64,000 nt of DNA, taken from contig NZ_CP132507.1 of the NCBI RefSeq assembly GCF_032191775.1, positions 3,807,001 to 3,871,000 of the forward strand. Reading direction: 5' to 3'. Below are positions 34,429 to 43,253 of this stretch, piece by piece. A program made the position numbers and the translations under genes. The stretch's first letter is position 1; each line of letters opens with the position of its first letter. Source of the DNA: Rhodoferax mekongensis (GTDB taxonomy: Bacteria; Pseudomonadota; Gammaproteobacteria; Burkholderiales; Burkholderiaceae_C). Below the pieces are notes generated by a model, which did no database searches, was not told where the DNA came from, and saw only the letters and a list, made by a program, of their open reading frames with translations.

Positions 34429-34597
34429 GTTGTCTCTCCAATCATTATGTTCAGCCCTCGACATGAAGGCTTGAACGTATTCTTGGAGTACCCACTGACC
34501 CTGCTCTGACGCGAAACCAACGCAGGCTTGCGCCAAACTGACGCCCCTCTGACAGAATAGGGTTTAACCCTGCAGGGGCTTTTCACATCACGGCAAA

Positions 34598-35254
34598 TCA
34601 GGCCGTGCGCGAGGGTATACCCGAGGGAATGGCTTGCACGGCATTCCAGCGTTTGTCAGCGTCGTTGTCAGCCAACCAGGCGTCGCCCTCTAGGTAGGCG
34701 CGCAGCATGGGCAAGGCATCCAAGCCCCAAAACACCTTGCCGTCAACCTCATAGCTCGGCACGCCGAACACGCCCTGCGCAATGGCCTCATCACTATGGG
34801 CTTTGAGCTGCGCTTTCACGCTGTCCTCACCCGGTTCGCGCCCGGGAGCCAGCAAGGCCGTCACGGCCTGAAGCCGCGCAGCATCCGCCGCATCGGCTCC
34901 CCCTGTCCACACATGTTTGAACAAGGTCTCGCACACATAGCGATTGGGCAAGCCCTGGGCCTGTGTCGCAATGGCCAGCCGCAGCAAACCCAGCGGGTTG
35001 AAAGGATGCATGGCGGGAAAAGCCAGCTCCACACCCTGCCGCTGCGCCAGCCACTGCACATGGCGGTAAATCCAGGCCCGCTTGGGCGGCACCTCAGCCG
35101 GACCCAGCACCCCGTTGTGCTTGAGCAAGCCGCCCAGAAACACGGGCTTGTAGCGCACGCTGTAGCTCAGCCCCATGAGCGCGACAGGCAACTCCTCAAA
35201 CGCGAGATAAGCGTAGGGAGAAATGAAATCCAGATAAAACGTGATGTGTTTCAT
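34598..35254 (-). CDS. 2-hydroxychromene-2-carboxylate isomerase / DsbA-family protein
   Basis: A 218-residue thioredoxin-fold protein of the HCCA-isomerase (kappa-class GST-like) group. N-terminal FYLDFISPYAYLAFEELP has the Ser that replaces the DsbA Cys pair, and GVFGVPSYEVDGKVFWGLD is the conserved cis-Pro region. The classical enzyme is glutathione-dependent and acts in naphthalene breakdown; many Burkholderiales have family members outside such pathways, and no other aromatic genes are near. The exact substrate is therefore open. Confidence 0.85.
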   Translation of the reverse strand: MKHITFYLDFISPYAYLAFEELPVALMGLSYSVRYKPVFLGGLLKHNGVLGPAEVPPKRAWIYRHVQWLAQRQGVELAFPAMHPFNPLGLLRLAIATQAQGLPNRYVCETLFKHVWTGGADAADAARLQAVTALLAPGREPGEDSVKAQLKAHSDEAIAQGVFGVPSYEVDGKVFWGLDALPMLRAYLEGDAWLADNDADKRWNAVQAIPSGIPSRTA

Positions 35255-35298
35255 GCGGGCTCCGGATGTGGGTAGTTTGTCAGGCTGAAGGGTGTTGA

Positions 35299-36072
35299 CT
35301 AGGCTTCAACAAAAGCTTCCGGGTGCGTCTGGCGCAAACGCTCGGTGATCTGGCCCCACATCACCTTTTTGGCGGCATCGTCGCTGCGGCCCCATTCGCG
35401 AATGTCTTCGATAGTACGGAAGCACCCTTCACACAGGCCACTGCCCGTGTCCATGCGGCACACATTCACACAGGGACTAGGAATGTTTTCGGCCATGGCG
35501 CCCACGGATATTGCGCGAGCAGCTAGCGTTTTGATAGCATTTTCACGCGCAAGGGTATCCAGCACGTTTTCTTCCTCCGGCGCTTCCACCACATCAGCCA
35601 CCGGTGCCCCTGTCAGCGCCACCAGGTCTTGCGGATGCAACTGGAACACCCCATGCGGGTGGCCGGCTGCGGCCCACACCTGCTCGAAGCGGAATAGCTC
35701 GCGGTCAATCAAGGTGACACCGGGCATGGCATGCGCCACCGGGCTCACCCCGCCGATGGAAAAGCCGGTGCGCTCCTTCACAAACGCCGCATTCGCCCGC
35801 GCCAGTGGCCCCACCAGCGCGGCTACCTTGGCTTCGTCCACACGCCGGTCGCCGGAGGTCACGACCAGCACAGCCGCCTCATCAGCAACCCGCTTGAAGA
35901 TGATGCTCTTGGCAATCTGACCCACCGCCACGCCTAGCGCGTCTGCGGCCTGCTGAGCGGTACGCGCAGCACCATCCAACATCACAGGGCCATGGGGATG
36001 GTTTTTTTCTTGCAATGCAGCCGCTACGCGCTGCACGCCTTCAGGTAATTCCGTCAATTCAGCTCCACACAT
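35299..36072 (-). CDS. YbaK/ProX-type aminoacyl-tRNA deacylase fused to a DUF1289 protein
   Basis: A 257-residue chain in two parts. Residues 1-170 are a YbaK/EbsC domain, which hydrolyses mischarged tRNA (AKSIIFKRVADEAAVLVVTS, then GFSIGGVSPVAH). Residues 192-257 are a DUF1289 domain (MAENIPSPCVNVCRMDTG, then SGLCEGCFRTI) with its four Cys, probably metal-binding. The joint ENAIKTLAARAISVGAMA is encoded by a family A repeat at 35498-35541. MAENIPSPCV would be a natural N-terminus for a separate DUF1289 protein (ATG at 35496), but no ribosome site precedes it. The two genes may thus have been fused by the repeat. Confidence 0.8.
   Translation of the reverse strand: MCGAELTELPEGVQRVAAALQEKNHPHGPVMLDGAARTAQQAADALGVAVGQIAKSIIFKRVADEAAVLVVTSGDRRVDEAKVAALVGPLARANAAFVKERTGFSIGGVSPVAHAMPGVTLIDRELFRFEQVWAAAGHPHGVFQLHPQDLVALTGAPVADVVEAPEEENVLDTLARENAIKTLAARAISVGAMAENIPSPCVNVCRMDTGSGLCEGCFRTIEDIREWGRSDDAAKKVMWGQITERLRQTHPEAFVEA
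35498..35541 (-). repeat. family A repeat at the YbaK-DUF1289 junction
   Basis: Plus strand: GGCGCCCACGGATATTGCGC then GAGCAGCTAGCGTTTTGATAGC (two parts). On the coding strand it opens ATGCTATCAAAACGC and encodes AIKTLAARAISVGA. Confidence 0.85.
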
Positions 36073-36080
36073 CTTTTTAA

Positions 36081-36989
36081 CTAGCCCAAGCGTTTGGACA
36101 GCAGCGCATTGGCCGCACGCGAATGCGGCTTGCGGCCCAGAAAATCGCTGATGAATTGGCCCGCGTCAATCAGCTTGTCGAGGTCGATGCCGGTTTCTAT
36201 ACCCATGCCGTGCAGCATGTACACCACGTCCTCAGAAGCCACATTGCCGGTGGCTCCCTTGGCATAGGGGCAGCCGCCCAATCCGGCCACCGAGGTATCA
36301 AAGTGCCAGATACCCAGCTCCAGCGACGCCAGCGTGTTGGCCAGCGCCATGCCATAGGTGTCGTGGAAATGGCCGGAAACCTGGTCCACGGTGTAGTACT
36401 GCAATGTGGCTTCCAAGGCGCGCTGCACCTTGACCGGAGTACCCACGCCAATGGTGTCGGCCACGCCCACGTGCTCCACACCGATGTCGCGCATCAGTTG
36501 GGCTACCAGCGCCACACGTTCGGGCGCGATGTCGCCTTCATACGGGCAACCCACCGCGCAGGAGATTGCGCCCCGCACTGCGATCCCGGCTTCTTTGGCT
36601 GCCTGGGCCACCGGGCGGAAGCGCTCAATGCTCTCCTCGATCGAGCAGTTGATGTTTTTCTGGCTGAAGGCTTCACTCGCAGCGCCAAACACCACGATCT
36701 CGTCGGGTCGGGACAGCACCGCCGCCTCATAGCCCTTCATGTTGGGCGTGAGCACCGAGTAGCGCACGCCATCGCGGCGTTGCACACCCGCCATCACTTC
36801 GGCGTTATCGCCCATTTGCGGCACCCATTTGGGACTCACAAAACTGGTGACTTCAATTTCCTTGAGGCCGGCATCCTGCAAGCGGTGCACCAGCTCGACC
36901 TTGATGGCGGCTGGCACCGGTTGCTTTTCGTTTTGCAGCCCGTCGCGCGGGCCGACGTCGATGATCTTGACGCGGGAGGGAGTGTTCAT
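36081..36989 (-). CDS. mvaB: hydroxymethylglutaryl-CoA lyase
   Basis: HMG-CoA lyase of 302 residues, also called LiuE. It cleaves HMG-CoA to acetoacetate and acetyl-CoA, the last step of leucine breakdown. The TIM-barrel signatures are IDVGPRDGLQNEK at the N-terminus, SFVSPKWVPQM, and the catalytic Cys in GLGGCPYAKGATGNVA. Methylcrotonyl-CoA carboxylase genes (43254 and 47681) lie downstream in the window and supply the preceding step, though not in the same operon. It is divergent from bioM. Confidence 0.95.
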   Translation of the reverse strand: MNTPSRVKIIDVGPRDGLQNEKQPVPAAIKVELVHRLQDAGLKEIEVTSFVSPKWVPQMGDNAEVMAGVQRRDGVRYSVLTPNMKGYEAAVLSRPDEIVVFGAASEAFSQKNINCSIEESIERFRPVAQAAKEAGIAVRGAISCAVGCPYEGDIAPERVALVAQLMRDIGVEHVGVADTIGVGTPVKVQRALEATLQYYTVDQVSGHFHDTYGMALANTLASLELGIWHFDTSVAGLGGCPYAKGATGNVASEDVVYMLHGMGIETGIDLDKLIDAGQFISDFLGRKPHSRAANALLSKRLG

Positions 36990-37132
36990 GGGGCGTACTC
37001 AGAGTTTCAAACGCGAAGCCTTGTATTAAACCGCGAACCCGCAAGCCACCCCGGAGGGCCTGGGTAGAGGCATTGTTATAGTCACAGGCTTTTCCCGGAG
37101 CACCCATCCGGGGCACTTAAGAGGCGCCCGTT

Positions 37133-37840
37133 TTGTTAAGCATCTCCAACGCCGTCCTGACGCGGGGAATCACCCCGGTGTTCGACGGCCTGACTCTGCA
37201 ACTGAATGAGCCCCGCATCGGGCTCATTGGCGACAACGGCGCCGGCAAAAGCAGCCTGTTCCGCATGGCCTGCGGACTGGAGGCGCCGCAAAGTGGCAGC
37301 GTCACCGTGCAGGGCTTGCAAGCATTCCGCATCAACGCCCAGCGGCCCAATCTCGTGGGCATGATGTTCCAGAACCCGGACGACCAGATCGTCTTTCCCA
37401 CGGTGCAAGAAGAGCTGGCGCTGGGTCTGACGGCCACCGGCTTGACGCGGCGCGAGGCCATCACCCGAGCCCGCGCTTTCCTCGCCACCCGCGGACTGGA
37501 AGCCTGGGCCGAACGCGCCATCAGCAGCCTGAGCCAAGGGCAGCGCCAGCATGTCTGCTGGCTGGCGATCCTGCTGTGCCAACCGGCATTGATCCTGCTG
37601 GACGAACCCTTTGCGAGCCTGGACCTGCCGGGCCAGGCCTTGCTGCACGAGGACATGGCGCGGGCATCGCAGCAGATCATCGTCTCCACCCACGTGCTGG
37701 AGCATTTGCGCGACTTTGATCGCGTCATCTGGCTGGACTCTGGCCGGGTGCGTGCCGACGGCGACGCCGAAGCGGTGTGCGCAGCGTACCGCGCTGATGT
37801 AGCCGCCCGCATTGCGGCGCGCACTGCCTTGACGCGCTGA
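37133..37840 (+). CDS. bioM: biotin ECF transporter ATPase BioM
   Basis: A 235-residue ABC ATPase with TTG start and GAGG eight bases before it. Walker A is GDNGAGKSSL, the signature SLSQGQRQHV, and Walker B LILLDEPFASLD. The Q-loop QNPDDQIVFPTVQEEL is that of energy-coupling-factor (CbiO-type) ATPases. BioN starts 2 bases after the stop and BioY follows, which identifies the cargo as biotin. The upstream gap (36990-37132) holds no operator I can recognise. Confidence 0.93.
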   Translation: MLSISNAVLTRGITPVFDGLTLQLNEPRIGLIGDNGAGKSSLFRMACGLEAPQSGSVTVQGLQAFRINAQRPNLVGMMFQNPDDQIVFPTVQEELALGLTATGLTRREAITRARAFLATRGLEAWAERAISSLSQGQRQHVCWLAILLCQPALILLDEPFASLDLPGQALLHEDMARASQQIIVSTHVLEHLRDFDRVIWLDSGRVRADGDAEAVCAAYRADVAARIAARTALTR

Positions 37841-37842
37841 AC

Positions 37843-38460
37843 ATGGGCAGCCTTTACAGCGAACACCGCACCTGGCTGCACGCCGTGCCCGCCGGTTGGA
37901 AGTTGGGCCTGCTGGTGGTCGTGTGCGCAGCCATCTTCCGGCTTTCATCCATGACCCATCTCGGCGTGGCGGGAGTGCTGTGCAGCTTGGTCTACCTTTC
38001 ACTGGGGCAAGCGATGAGGCAAGGGCTCAAACCCCTACGGGCCTTGCTATTCACCTTGGTATTGGTGCTGGCATTTCACGCCGTACTGCAGCAAATGGAT
38101 GTGGGCGTAGTCAGCGTACTGCGCATGGCCAGCGCGTGCTTGCTGAGCATTGCCCTCACCCTGACCACCAGCAGCGGCGAATTGCAGGACGTGCTGGAGC
38201 GCCTGCTGACGCCACTCCAACGCTTCGGCATCCGCGCAGATCGATTTGCACTGCAACTTGCCCTGATGCTGCGTTTTATTGAATATTTTTTTGTGGTCTG
38301 GAACCGTCTGGATGACTCTTACCGTTTGCGCACCGGCAAGGGCGGTGGCTTCCGGTTGCTGGCTCCGCTGACCATCCAGATGTTGCAAACGGCACGGAGG
38401 GTCGCAGATACACTCGACGTCCGATTGGGCGAGCCGCCCACCTCAAAACCGCGACAATAG
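37843..38460 (+). CDS. bioN: biotin ECF transporter T component BioN
   Basis: A 205-residue CbiQ/BioN-type membrane protein with about five helices in its N-terminal two thirds. The C-terminal coupling region, which contacts the ATPase, has SYRLRTGKGGGFR and DTLDVRLG where other T components carry Ala-Arg-Gly motifs; the Args are kept but the motifs are not canonical. It couples BioM ATP hydrolysis to toppling of BioY in the membrane. Gene order bioM-bioN-bioY supports the assignment. Confidence 0.9.
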   Translation: MGSLYSEHRTWLHAVPAGWKLGLLVVVCAAIFRLSSMTHLGVAGVLCSLVYLSLGQAMRQGLKPLRALLFTLVLVLAFHAVLQQMDVGVVSVLRMASACLLSIALTLTTSSGELQDVLERLLTPLQRFGIRADRFALQLALMLRFIEYFFVVWNRLDDSYRLRTGKGGGFRLLAPLTIQMLQTARRVADTLDVRLGEPPTSKPRQ

Positions 38461-38464
38461 CCCC

Positions 38465-39031
38465 ATGCAACGTAACCATTCCATCGCCCTCGTCGCCCTG
38501 TTTGCCGCCCTCATGGCGGTGCTGGGCTTGATCCCCAAAATCGACCTGCCTTTTGGCGTTCCCATCACCTTGCAAACGCTGGGCGTGATGCTTGCCGGTT
38601 GCCTGCTGGGCCCCCGCCTGGCGCTGCGCGCACTGGTGTTGTTCCTGGTGGCTGTAGCCATCGGCCTGCCCTTGCTCTCCGGCGGTCGCGGCGGACTCGA
38701 TGTGTTCATGAAGGCCTCGGCCGGCTACCTGTTGGCTTGGCCCTTGGGCGCCTTCGTCGCAGGTCTGGTCATGCGCGCGCTGCCCGCCGGCTCGCCACGC
38801 GGTGTTGCCCTGAGTGCCTTTGTAGCCTCAGCCATCGGCGGCCTCTTGGTGATCCACGCCAGTGGCGTAGTCGGTCTCATGAAAATCGCCGGCATGAGCT
38901 TCACCCAAGCTTTGATCGCCACCAGCGCGTTCGTGCCCGGTGACCTGATCAAGTGCGTGCTCACCGCCGTGGTGTGCCACACCGTGGCGCGCGGCCTGCC
39001 CGACTGGAAATTCGGCAAGCAAGGCGCCTGA
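38465..39031 (+). CDS. bioY: biotin-binding S component BioY
   Basis: A 188-residue six-helix membrane protein that binds biotin. Family hallmarks are GLIPKIDLPFGVPITLQTLG at the first loop and GPRLALRALVLFLVAVAIGL plus PLLSGGRGGLDVF, close to the BioY signature. With BioM and BioN it forms a complete high-affinity biotin importer. Its TGA overlaps the ATG of the acyl-CoA ligase (TGATG), so the five genes 37133-41609 are one operon. Confidence 0.95.
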   Translation: MQRNHSIALVALFAALMAVLGLIPKIDLPFGVPITLQTLGVMLAGCLLGPRLALRALVLFLVAVAIGLPLLSGGRGGLDVFMKASAGYLLAWPLGAFVAGLVMRALPAGSPRGVALSAFVASAIGGLLVIHASGVVGLMKIAGMSFTQALIATSAFVPGDLIKCVLTAVVCHTVARGLPDWKFGKQGA

Positions 39032-40446
39032 TGCCTGAAACCCCGGAGCTGGTGCACAGCCGGCTGGTCCGCTGGGCCCGGGACCGGGGAACGGCACTCG
39101 CCATCCAGAGCGAGGCCGGAAACATCACTTTCGCGGAGTTGGCTCAGCGGGTACAAGCCCATGCGGAGGCTTTGTCTCGCTCCCGCGCACCAGCCACTGT
39201 GTTGCAAGACAGCGGCCTGCCGCTGCTGCAACGCTTGACCGCTTTCTTGGGCACGATTGCCAGCGGCCGTTGTGCTGCCGTGAGCGACCCGGCCTGGCCC
39301 GAGGCGGTGCTGACTGCCGTGCGTGCCAATCTGCCTGATACGCCCTGCGACAGTGCCGCACCTACCCCGCTGAGTCCTTTCTACACCGGCTTCACCTCCG
39401 GCAGCACCGGCCTGCCCAAAGGCTTCCGGCGTCATCACCATTCCTGGACGGAAAGCTTCGCGCTGTGCCTGAGCACCTTTGGCGACGCTGCCTCCACCCG
39501 CATCCTCGCACCGGGTCGGGATTCACATTCGCTGTTTCTCTTCGGCATGTTGCTGGGCTTGTGGACGGGCGCAGGCGTGGTGGTGCAAGAGCAGTTTTCG
39601 GCTTCTGCAGCGCTGGCCACCTTGGCCACGGGGCAAACACCCTGCCTGGTGGCGGTGCCCAGCCAGTTGCTGCTGATGCTGGAGTGGGCCGCCCACCGGC
39701 AACTGCCTCCCGTGCGTGGCGTGCGGCTCATTTTGATCAGCGGCGCACGCTGGACGCGCAGCCGCACTCCGGACTTGCAAGCGCTGTTTCCCCAGGCGCA
39801 CATCATCGAGTTTTATGGTGCCTCCGAGACCAGCTTTATCGCTTGGACCGAATCCCACCCTGACCTGCCCGACCAAGTGGTGGGGCGTCCGTTCGATACC
39901 GTGGAGCTGGATGTGCGTGGGGCCACGCCGGACAGTCCGGACGGCCTGATCTATGTCCGCAGCCCCATGGTGTTCATGGACTACGTGGGCGCGGCCCACG
40001 ACCACACCGCCGCTCTGCGCGATGGTGACTGGGTCTGCGTGCGCGACCTGGGTCACCTGGACGCGCAAGGCCGCTTGTGGGTGGCCGGACGCGAAAGCCG
40101 CATGCTGGTCACCATGGCCAAAAAACTGTTCCCCGAAGAACTGGAAGCCGTACTGGAAGCCCACCCCGCCGTGGCCCGCGCATCGGTGCATGGGCTGCCG
40201 GATGCCCAGCGCGGTGTGCAGATCGTGGCCATCATCCAGTGGGCAACGGGCAGTGAACGCGCCGACCTGCATGCCCTGCAAAACTGGTGTCGCAGCCGGC
40301 TCGAAGCCTTCAAGGTACCGCGCCAACTTTGGGTGCACGCTGATTGGGCATTTACGGCCAGCGGCAAGACGGACCACCCGGCCCTGAGCCGCAACTTGCC
40401 CTCTCCCCTGCACGAGGCCGCGCCATGCCTGACACCGCTGCGTTGA
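39031..40446 (+). CDS. AMP-binding acyl-CoA ligase linked to bioY (YhfT-like)
   Basis: A 471-residue adenylate-forming enzyme, somewhat short for the class. The phosphate loop is GFTSGSTGLPKGF, the A5 motif EFYGASETSF, A7/A8 DLGHLDAQGRLWVAGRES and the C-terminal Lys in ASGKTDH. It should activate a carboxylic acid as the AMP ester and load it on CoA or a carrier. In Bacillus the BirA-regulated yhfUTS operon has the same trio: a BioY paralogue, a ligase and a thiolase. This suggests the acid is tied to biotin, perhaps a pimelate-type precursor, but the substrate is unknown. Confidence 0.82.
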   Translation: MPETPELVHSRLVRWARDRGTALAIQSEAGNITFAELAQRVQAHAEALSRSRAPATVLQDSGLPLLQRLTAFLGTIASGRCAAVSDPAWPEAVLTAVRANLPDTPCDSAAPTPLSPFYTGFTSGSTGLPKGFRRHHHSWTESFALCLSTFGDAASTRILAPGRDSHSLFLFGMLLGLWTGAGVVVQEQFSASAALATLATGQTPCLVAVPSQLLLMLEWAAHRQLPPVRGVRLILISGARWTRSRTPDLQALFPQAHIIEFYGASETSFIAWTESHPDLPDQVVGRPFDTVELDVRGATPDSPDGLIYVRSPMVFMDYVGAAHDHTAALRDGDWVCVRDLGHLDAQGRLWVAGRESRMLVTMAKKLFPEELEAVLEAHPAVARASVHGLPDAQRGVQIVAIIQWATGSERADLHALQNWCRSRLEAFKVPRQLWVHADWAFTASGKTDHPALSRNLPSPLHEAAPCLTPLR

Positions 40447-41609
40447 TCGCTGCGTGGGCCCGCAGCGCGGTCGCGCCGCACGGAGGCGCGTTCCGTCATT
40501 TGCATGCTCATGAGATCGGTGCCCCAGTGCTGCAAGCACTGCTAGAGCGTGCCGGCATACCGGCCAGCGCGGTGGATGCCGTGGTCATGGGCAATGCGCT
40601 GGGCGCAGGCGGCAACCCGGCACGCATGGTGGCACTGGCTGCCGGGCTACCGGACCGCTGCGCTGCGTTTTCTGTTGACACCCAATGCTGCGCCGGACTG
40701 GATGCAGTAGCTATTGCCGCCGGGCTGCTCGCCAGCGGCCAGGCCGACGTCGTGGTGGCTGGGGGTGTCGAAGCCTGGAGCCGCGCGCCCATACGGCAGC
40801 ACCGCCCCTTGGTGGCCGGCGATCCCACATCACCCTACGAGCGTCCCGCTTTTGCCCCTGAACCGGCGCGCGACCCCGACTTGCTGCAAGCGGCTGCGGA
40901 CTTTGCAGCGACCCACCACATCAGCCGGGCCCAGCAAGACGCCTACGCCCTGCACAGCCACGAGCGGGCTTTGGCGCACCGCGAGCTGCAGGCAACTGAA
41001 ATCGTGCCCGTGGCGGGCCTGCATTGGGATGCCTACCCGCGCGCCATGCGTCCTGCTGCGGTTGCCCGGCTGCCGGTGCAAGCGGTGGGCGCTCAGACAG
41101 ATGCAGGCATAGCCCCCTTGGACTGCGCCGTCAGCACCCTGGCCATTTCCACCCGCGCCGATGGTGCGGCCATGGTGCTGCTGATGACGGAAGCCGCAGC
41201 CTGCAAACATGGCGTACGGCCTGCTGCCCAATGGCGCGCCAGCGCGTCGGTAGGCCTGGACCCCGCCATGCCGCTCTTGGCGGCCGAAGCGGCCACGCGG
41301 GCGGTGTTGCAACGTGCGAACCTGCAAAACGCCAGTGACTGTGAGGTCATCGAGCTGCACGATGCCTTTGCCGTGCAAGGACTCTCGTATTGCGCGGCCT
41401 TGGGTCTGAGCCCGGACTCCATCAACCGGCTGGGCGGAGGCATCGCGCGGGGCCACCCCATCGGCGCTTCAGGCGCCATTGCCTTGGTGCGGGTGTTGGC
41501 GGATTTGCAGCGCCTGGGCCGCCCGTGTGCGTTGGGCTTGGCGGCGGTGGCCGGCGCAGGCGGCATTGGCGCTGCGACGGTAGTGGAGTGGCTAGGCGAA
41601 ACGGCTTAG
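40425..41609 (+). CDS. thiolase-family protein linked to bioY (YhfS-like), second catalytic Cys missing
   Basis: A 394-residue thiolase. The acyl-accepting Cys is in VDTQCCAGLDAV and the active His in RGHPIGASGA. At the C-terminus classical thiolases have LCIGGG with the second catalytic Cys; here the matching segment is GLAAVAGAGGIG, with Ala. It may therefore be synthetic, act on an unusual substrate or use another base. It overlaps the ligase gene by 22 bases and its end overlaps the nitroreductase stop by 4. The neighbouring thiolase at 56103 keeps both Cys. Confidence 0.82.
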   Translation: MPDTAALIAAWARSAVAPHGGAFRHLHAHEIGAPVLQALLERAGIPASAVDAVVMGNALGAGGNPARMVALAAGLPDRCAAFSVDTQCCAGLDAVAIAAGLLASGQADVVVAGGVEAWSRAPIRQHRPLVAGDPTSPYERPAFAPEPARDPDLLQAAADFAATHHISRAQQDAYALHSHERALAHRELQATEIVPVAGLHWDAYPRAMRPAAVARLPVQAVGAQTDAGIAPLDCAVSTLAISTRADGAAMVLLMTEAAACKHGVRPAAQWRASASVGLDPAMPLLAAEAATRAVLQRANLQNASDCEVIELHDAFAVQGLSYCAALGLSPDSINRLGGGIARGHPIGASGAIALVRVLADLQRLGRPCALGLAAVAGAGGIGAATVVEWLGETA

Positions 41610-42283
41610 CCGACCACTTTGAAAAAGCTGTCCACGTCGATGCGGCTGGTGCGCGTGCGGTTGACCGGAGCCGCTTCATCAGCGTACCCCAGGGCCACGC
41701 CACACACGACATGGCTCTCCGGCCCCAGCCCCAGATGCTCGCGCACCAGACCGGGGTACGACGCCAGCGCGCCAATGGCACAGCTGGCCAACCCGCGGGA
41801 CTGCGCCGCCAACAACAGGCCGTACAGCGCCATGCCCAAATCCATGAAGCTGCCGCTGCCCAAACCCCGCTCGATGGTCACGACCAGCGCCACCGGTGCA
41901 TCAAAGAAACGGAAGTTGCGCTCAAACTGCTGGTCGCGCCCGGCGCGGTCCTCACGGGCAATGCCTATGCTGTCGTAAAGGGCTCGGGCCGCGGCCACTT
42001 GCCGGCGGCGCAAATGGCCGGGCATGGGGTCGGGGAAGTAGCTGTAGTCCTCGGCCTCGGCGCTGCCTTCGCGGTAAGCACCAGACATGGCCTGCGACAG
42101 GGCCTCGCGCACCGCGCCACGCACCTGAATGAAACTGCCCGGCTGCAGGTTGGCACCACTGGGCGCCAAACGCGCATTGACGAGCAACTCATGCAACAGG
42201 GAATCAGGCACCGGCTGGTCGGTAAAGCCGCGCACCGAAGTGCGGGCGCGCGCCAAAGCGGTGAAGGCGTCGAGGTCCGACAT
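41606..42283 (-). CDS. nitroreductase-family FMN oxidoreductase
   Basis: A 225-residue nitroreductase-fold protein. N-terminal ARTSVRGFTDQPVPDSLLHE has the FMN-phosphate-binding Arg-Ser pair, NARLAPSGANLQPGSF the second FMN loop, and LASCAIGALASYP the C-terminal dimer segment. Such enzymes reduce nitroaromatics, quinones or enones with NAD(P)H; the natural substrate is not clear. It follows ghrA after 5 bases in the mcc-containing minus-strand group. Confidence 0.88.
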   Translation of the reverse strand: MSDLDAFTALARARTSVRGFTDQPVPDSLLHELLVNARLAPSGANLQPGSFIQVRGAVREALSQAMSGAYREGSAEAEDYSYFPDPMPGHLRRRQVAAARALYDSIGIAREDRAGRDQQFERNFRFFDAPVALVVTIERGLGSGSFMDLGMALYGLLLAAQSRGLASCAIGALASYPGLVREHLGLGPESHVVCGVALGYADEAAPVNRTRTSRIDVDSFFKVVG

Positions 42284-42288
42284 GCCGC

Positions 42289-43218
42289 TCAGTAGCCCCG
42301 CCCAGCATCCACCAACCCTGCCACCGACTGCCCGCTTTGCAGCGCTGCAATCTTGCGGGCGATCTGGGCAATGCTTTCCGAACGCAGGGTGCGCGCTGAG
42401 GTGTGGGGTGTGAGCGTGATTTTGGGGTGCGACCAGAAAGGGTGCCGTTTGGGCAAGGGCTCCACGCGGAATACGTCCAGCGTGGCACCTGCAAGATGGC
42501 CACTGTCGATGGCGGCGAGCAAATCAGCATCCACCACATGGGCACCACGGGCCACGTTGATCACATAACCACCGGGGCGGATGTGGGCCAGTGTGCGGGC
42601 ATTGAGAATGCTGTCAGTCTCTGGCGTGAGAGGCAGCAGGCACACCACGATGCGACTGGCCGCCAGAAAGTCCTTCAGCCGCACTTCCCCATGGAAGCAC
42701 TGCACACCTTCCAGATTTTTGGGTGAACGGCTCCAGCCATTCACCGGAAAATCGAACTGCGCCACGGCTTTGGCCACGCGCTCGCCCAAGACCCCCAGCC
42801 CCAGCACGCCCACAGGGTAGTCCACCCGGCTGCGCGGCTTGCGGAAAGACCACTTGCCGTTGGCCATGTCGGCCTCGTAGCCATCGAACTCACGGAAGTG
42901 GCGGATCACCGCGTGGCACACATACTCCGCCATTTGCACCGACATGCCGGCATCGTCCAAGCGGATGACGGGCACTCCGGCAGGCAGGTTCAGCTTCATC
43001 AGGGCATCCACACCGGCACCGGTGTTAAAGATGGCCTTCAGGCCCTGCTGCTCGTCCAGCATTTGCTGCGGGGGCTTCCAAACGACTGCGTAGTCCGCCG
43101 CCGGTGCGCCGGGTTGCCAGAGGGAGACCTCGGCGCCGGGAATGGCGCCTTGAAGGCCGGGGATCCAGGTAGCCTCGTCGTAATCGGCCGAATAGTAGGT
43201 AATGCGCAAAGAACTCAT
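42289..43218 (-). CDS. ghrA: glyoxylate/hydroxypyruvate reductase A
   Basis: A D-2-hydroxyacid dehydrogenase of about 309 residues. The open frame extends 13 codons further, but MSSLRITYYSADYDEATW at 43218 is the GhrA-type start. The NAD(P) loop is GVLGLGVLGERVA, and the catalytic Arg and His lie in NVARGAHVVD and LTPHTSAR. GhrA reduces glyoxylate and hydroxypyruvate. It is 35 bases after mccA and probably cotranscribed, with no evident pathway link to leucine. Confidence 0.88.
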   Translation of the reverse strand: MSSLRITYYSADYDEATWIPGLQGAIPGAEVSLWQPGAPAADYAVVWKPPQQMLDEQQGLKAIFNTGAGVDALMKLNLPAGVPVIRLDDAGMSVQMAEYVCHAVIRHFREFDGYEADMANGKWSFRKPRSRVDYPVGVLGLGVLGERVAKAVAQFDFPVNGWSRSPKNLEGVQCFHGEVRLKDFLAASRIVVCLLPLTPETDSILNARTLAHIRPGGYVINVARGAHVVDADLLAAIDSGHLAGATLDVFRVEPLPKRHPFWSHPKITLTPHTSARTLRSESIAQIARKIAALQSGQSVAGLVDAGRGY

Positions 43219-43253
43219 ACCCGCATTTTCACCGCAGCGCAGGCCGCCTTCCT

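Noticed and set aside
34520..34560. A possible sigma-54 promoter before the MHS transporter (TTGGCGCAAGCCTGC)
   Set aside because: The GG and GC elements are 9 bases apart rather than 10 and the rest is weak.
36990..37132. A biotin operator (BirA or BioR type) before bioM
   Set aside because: I found no palindrome fitting either known consensus in this gap.
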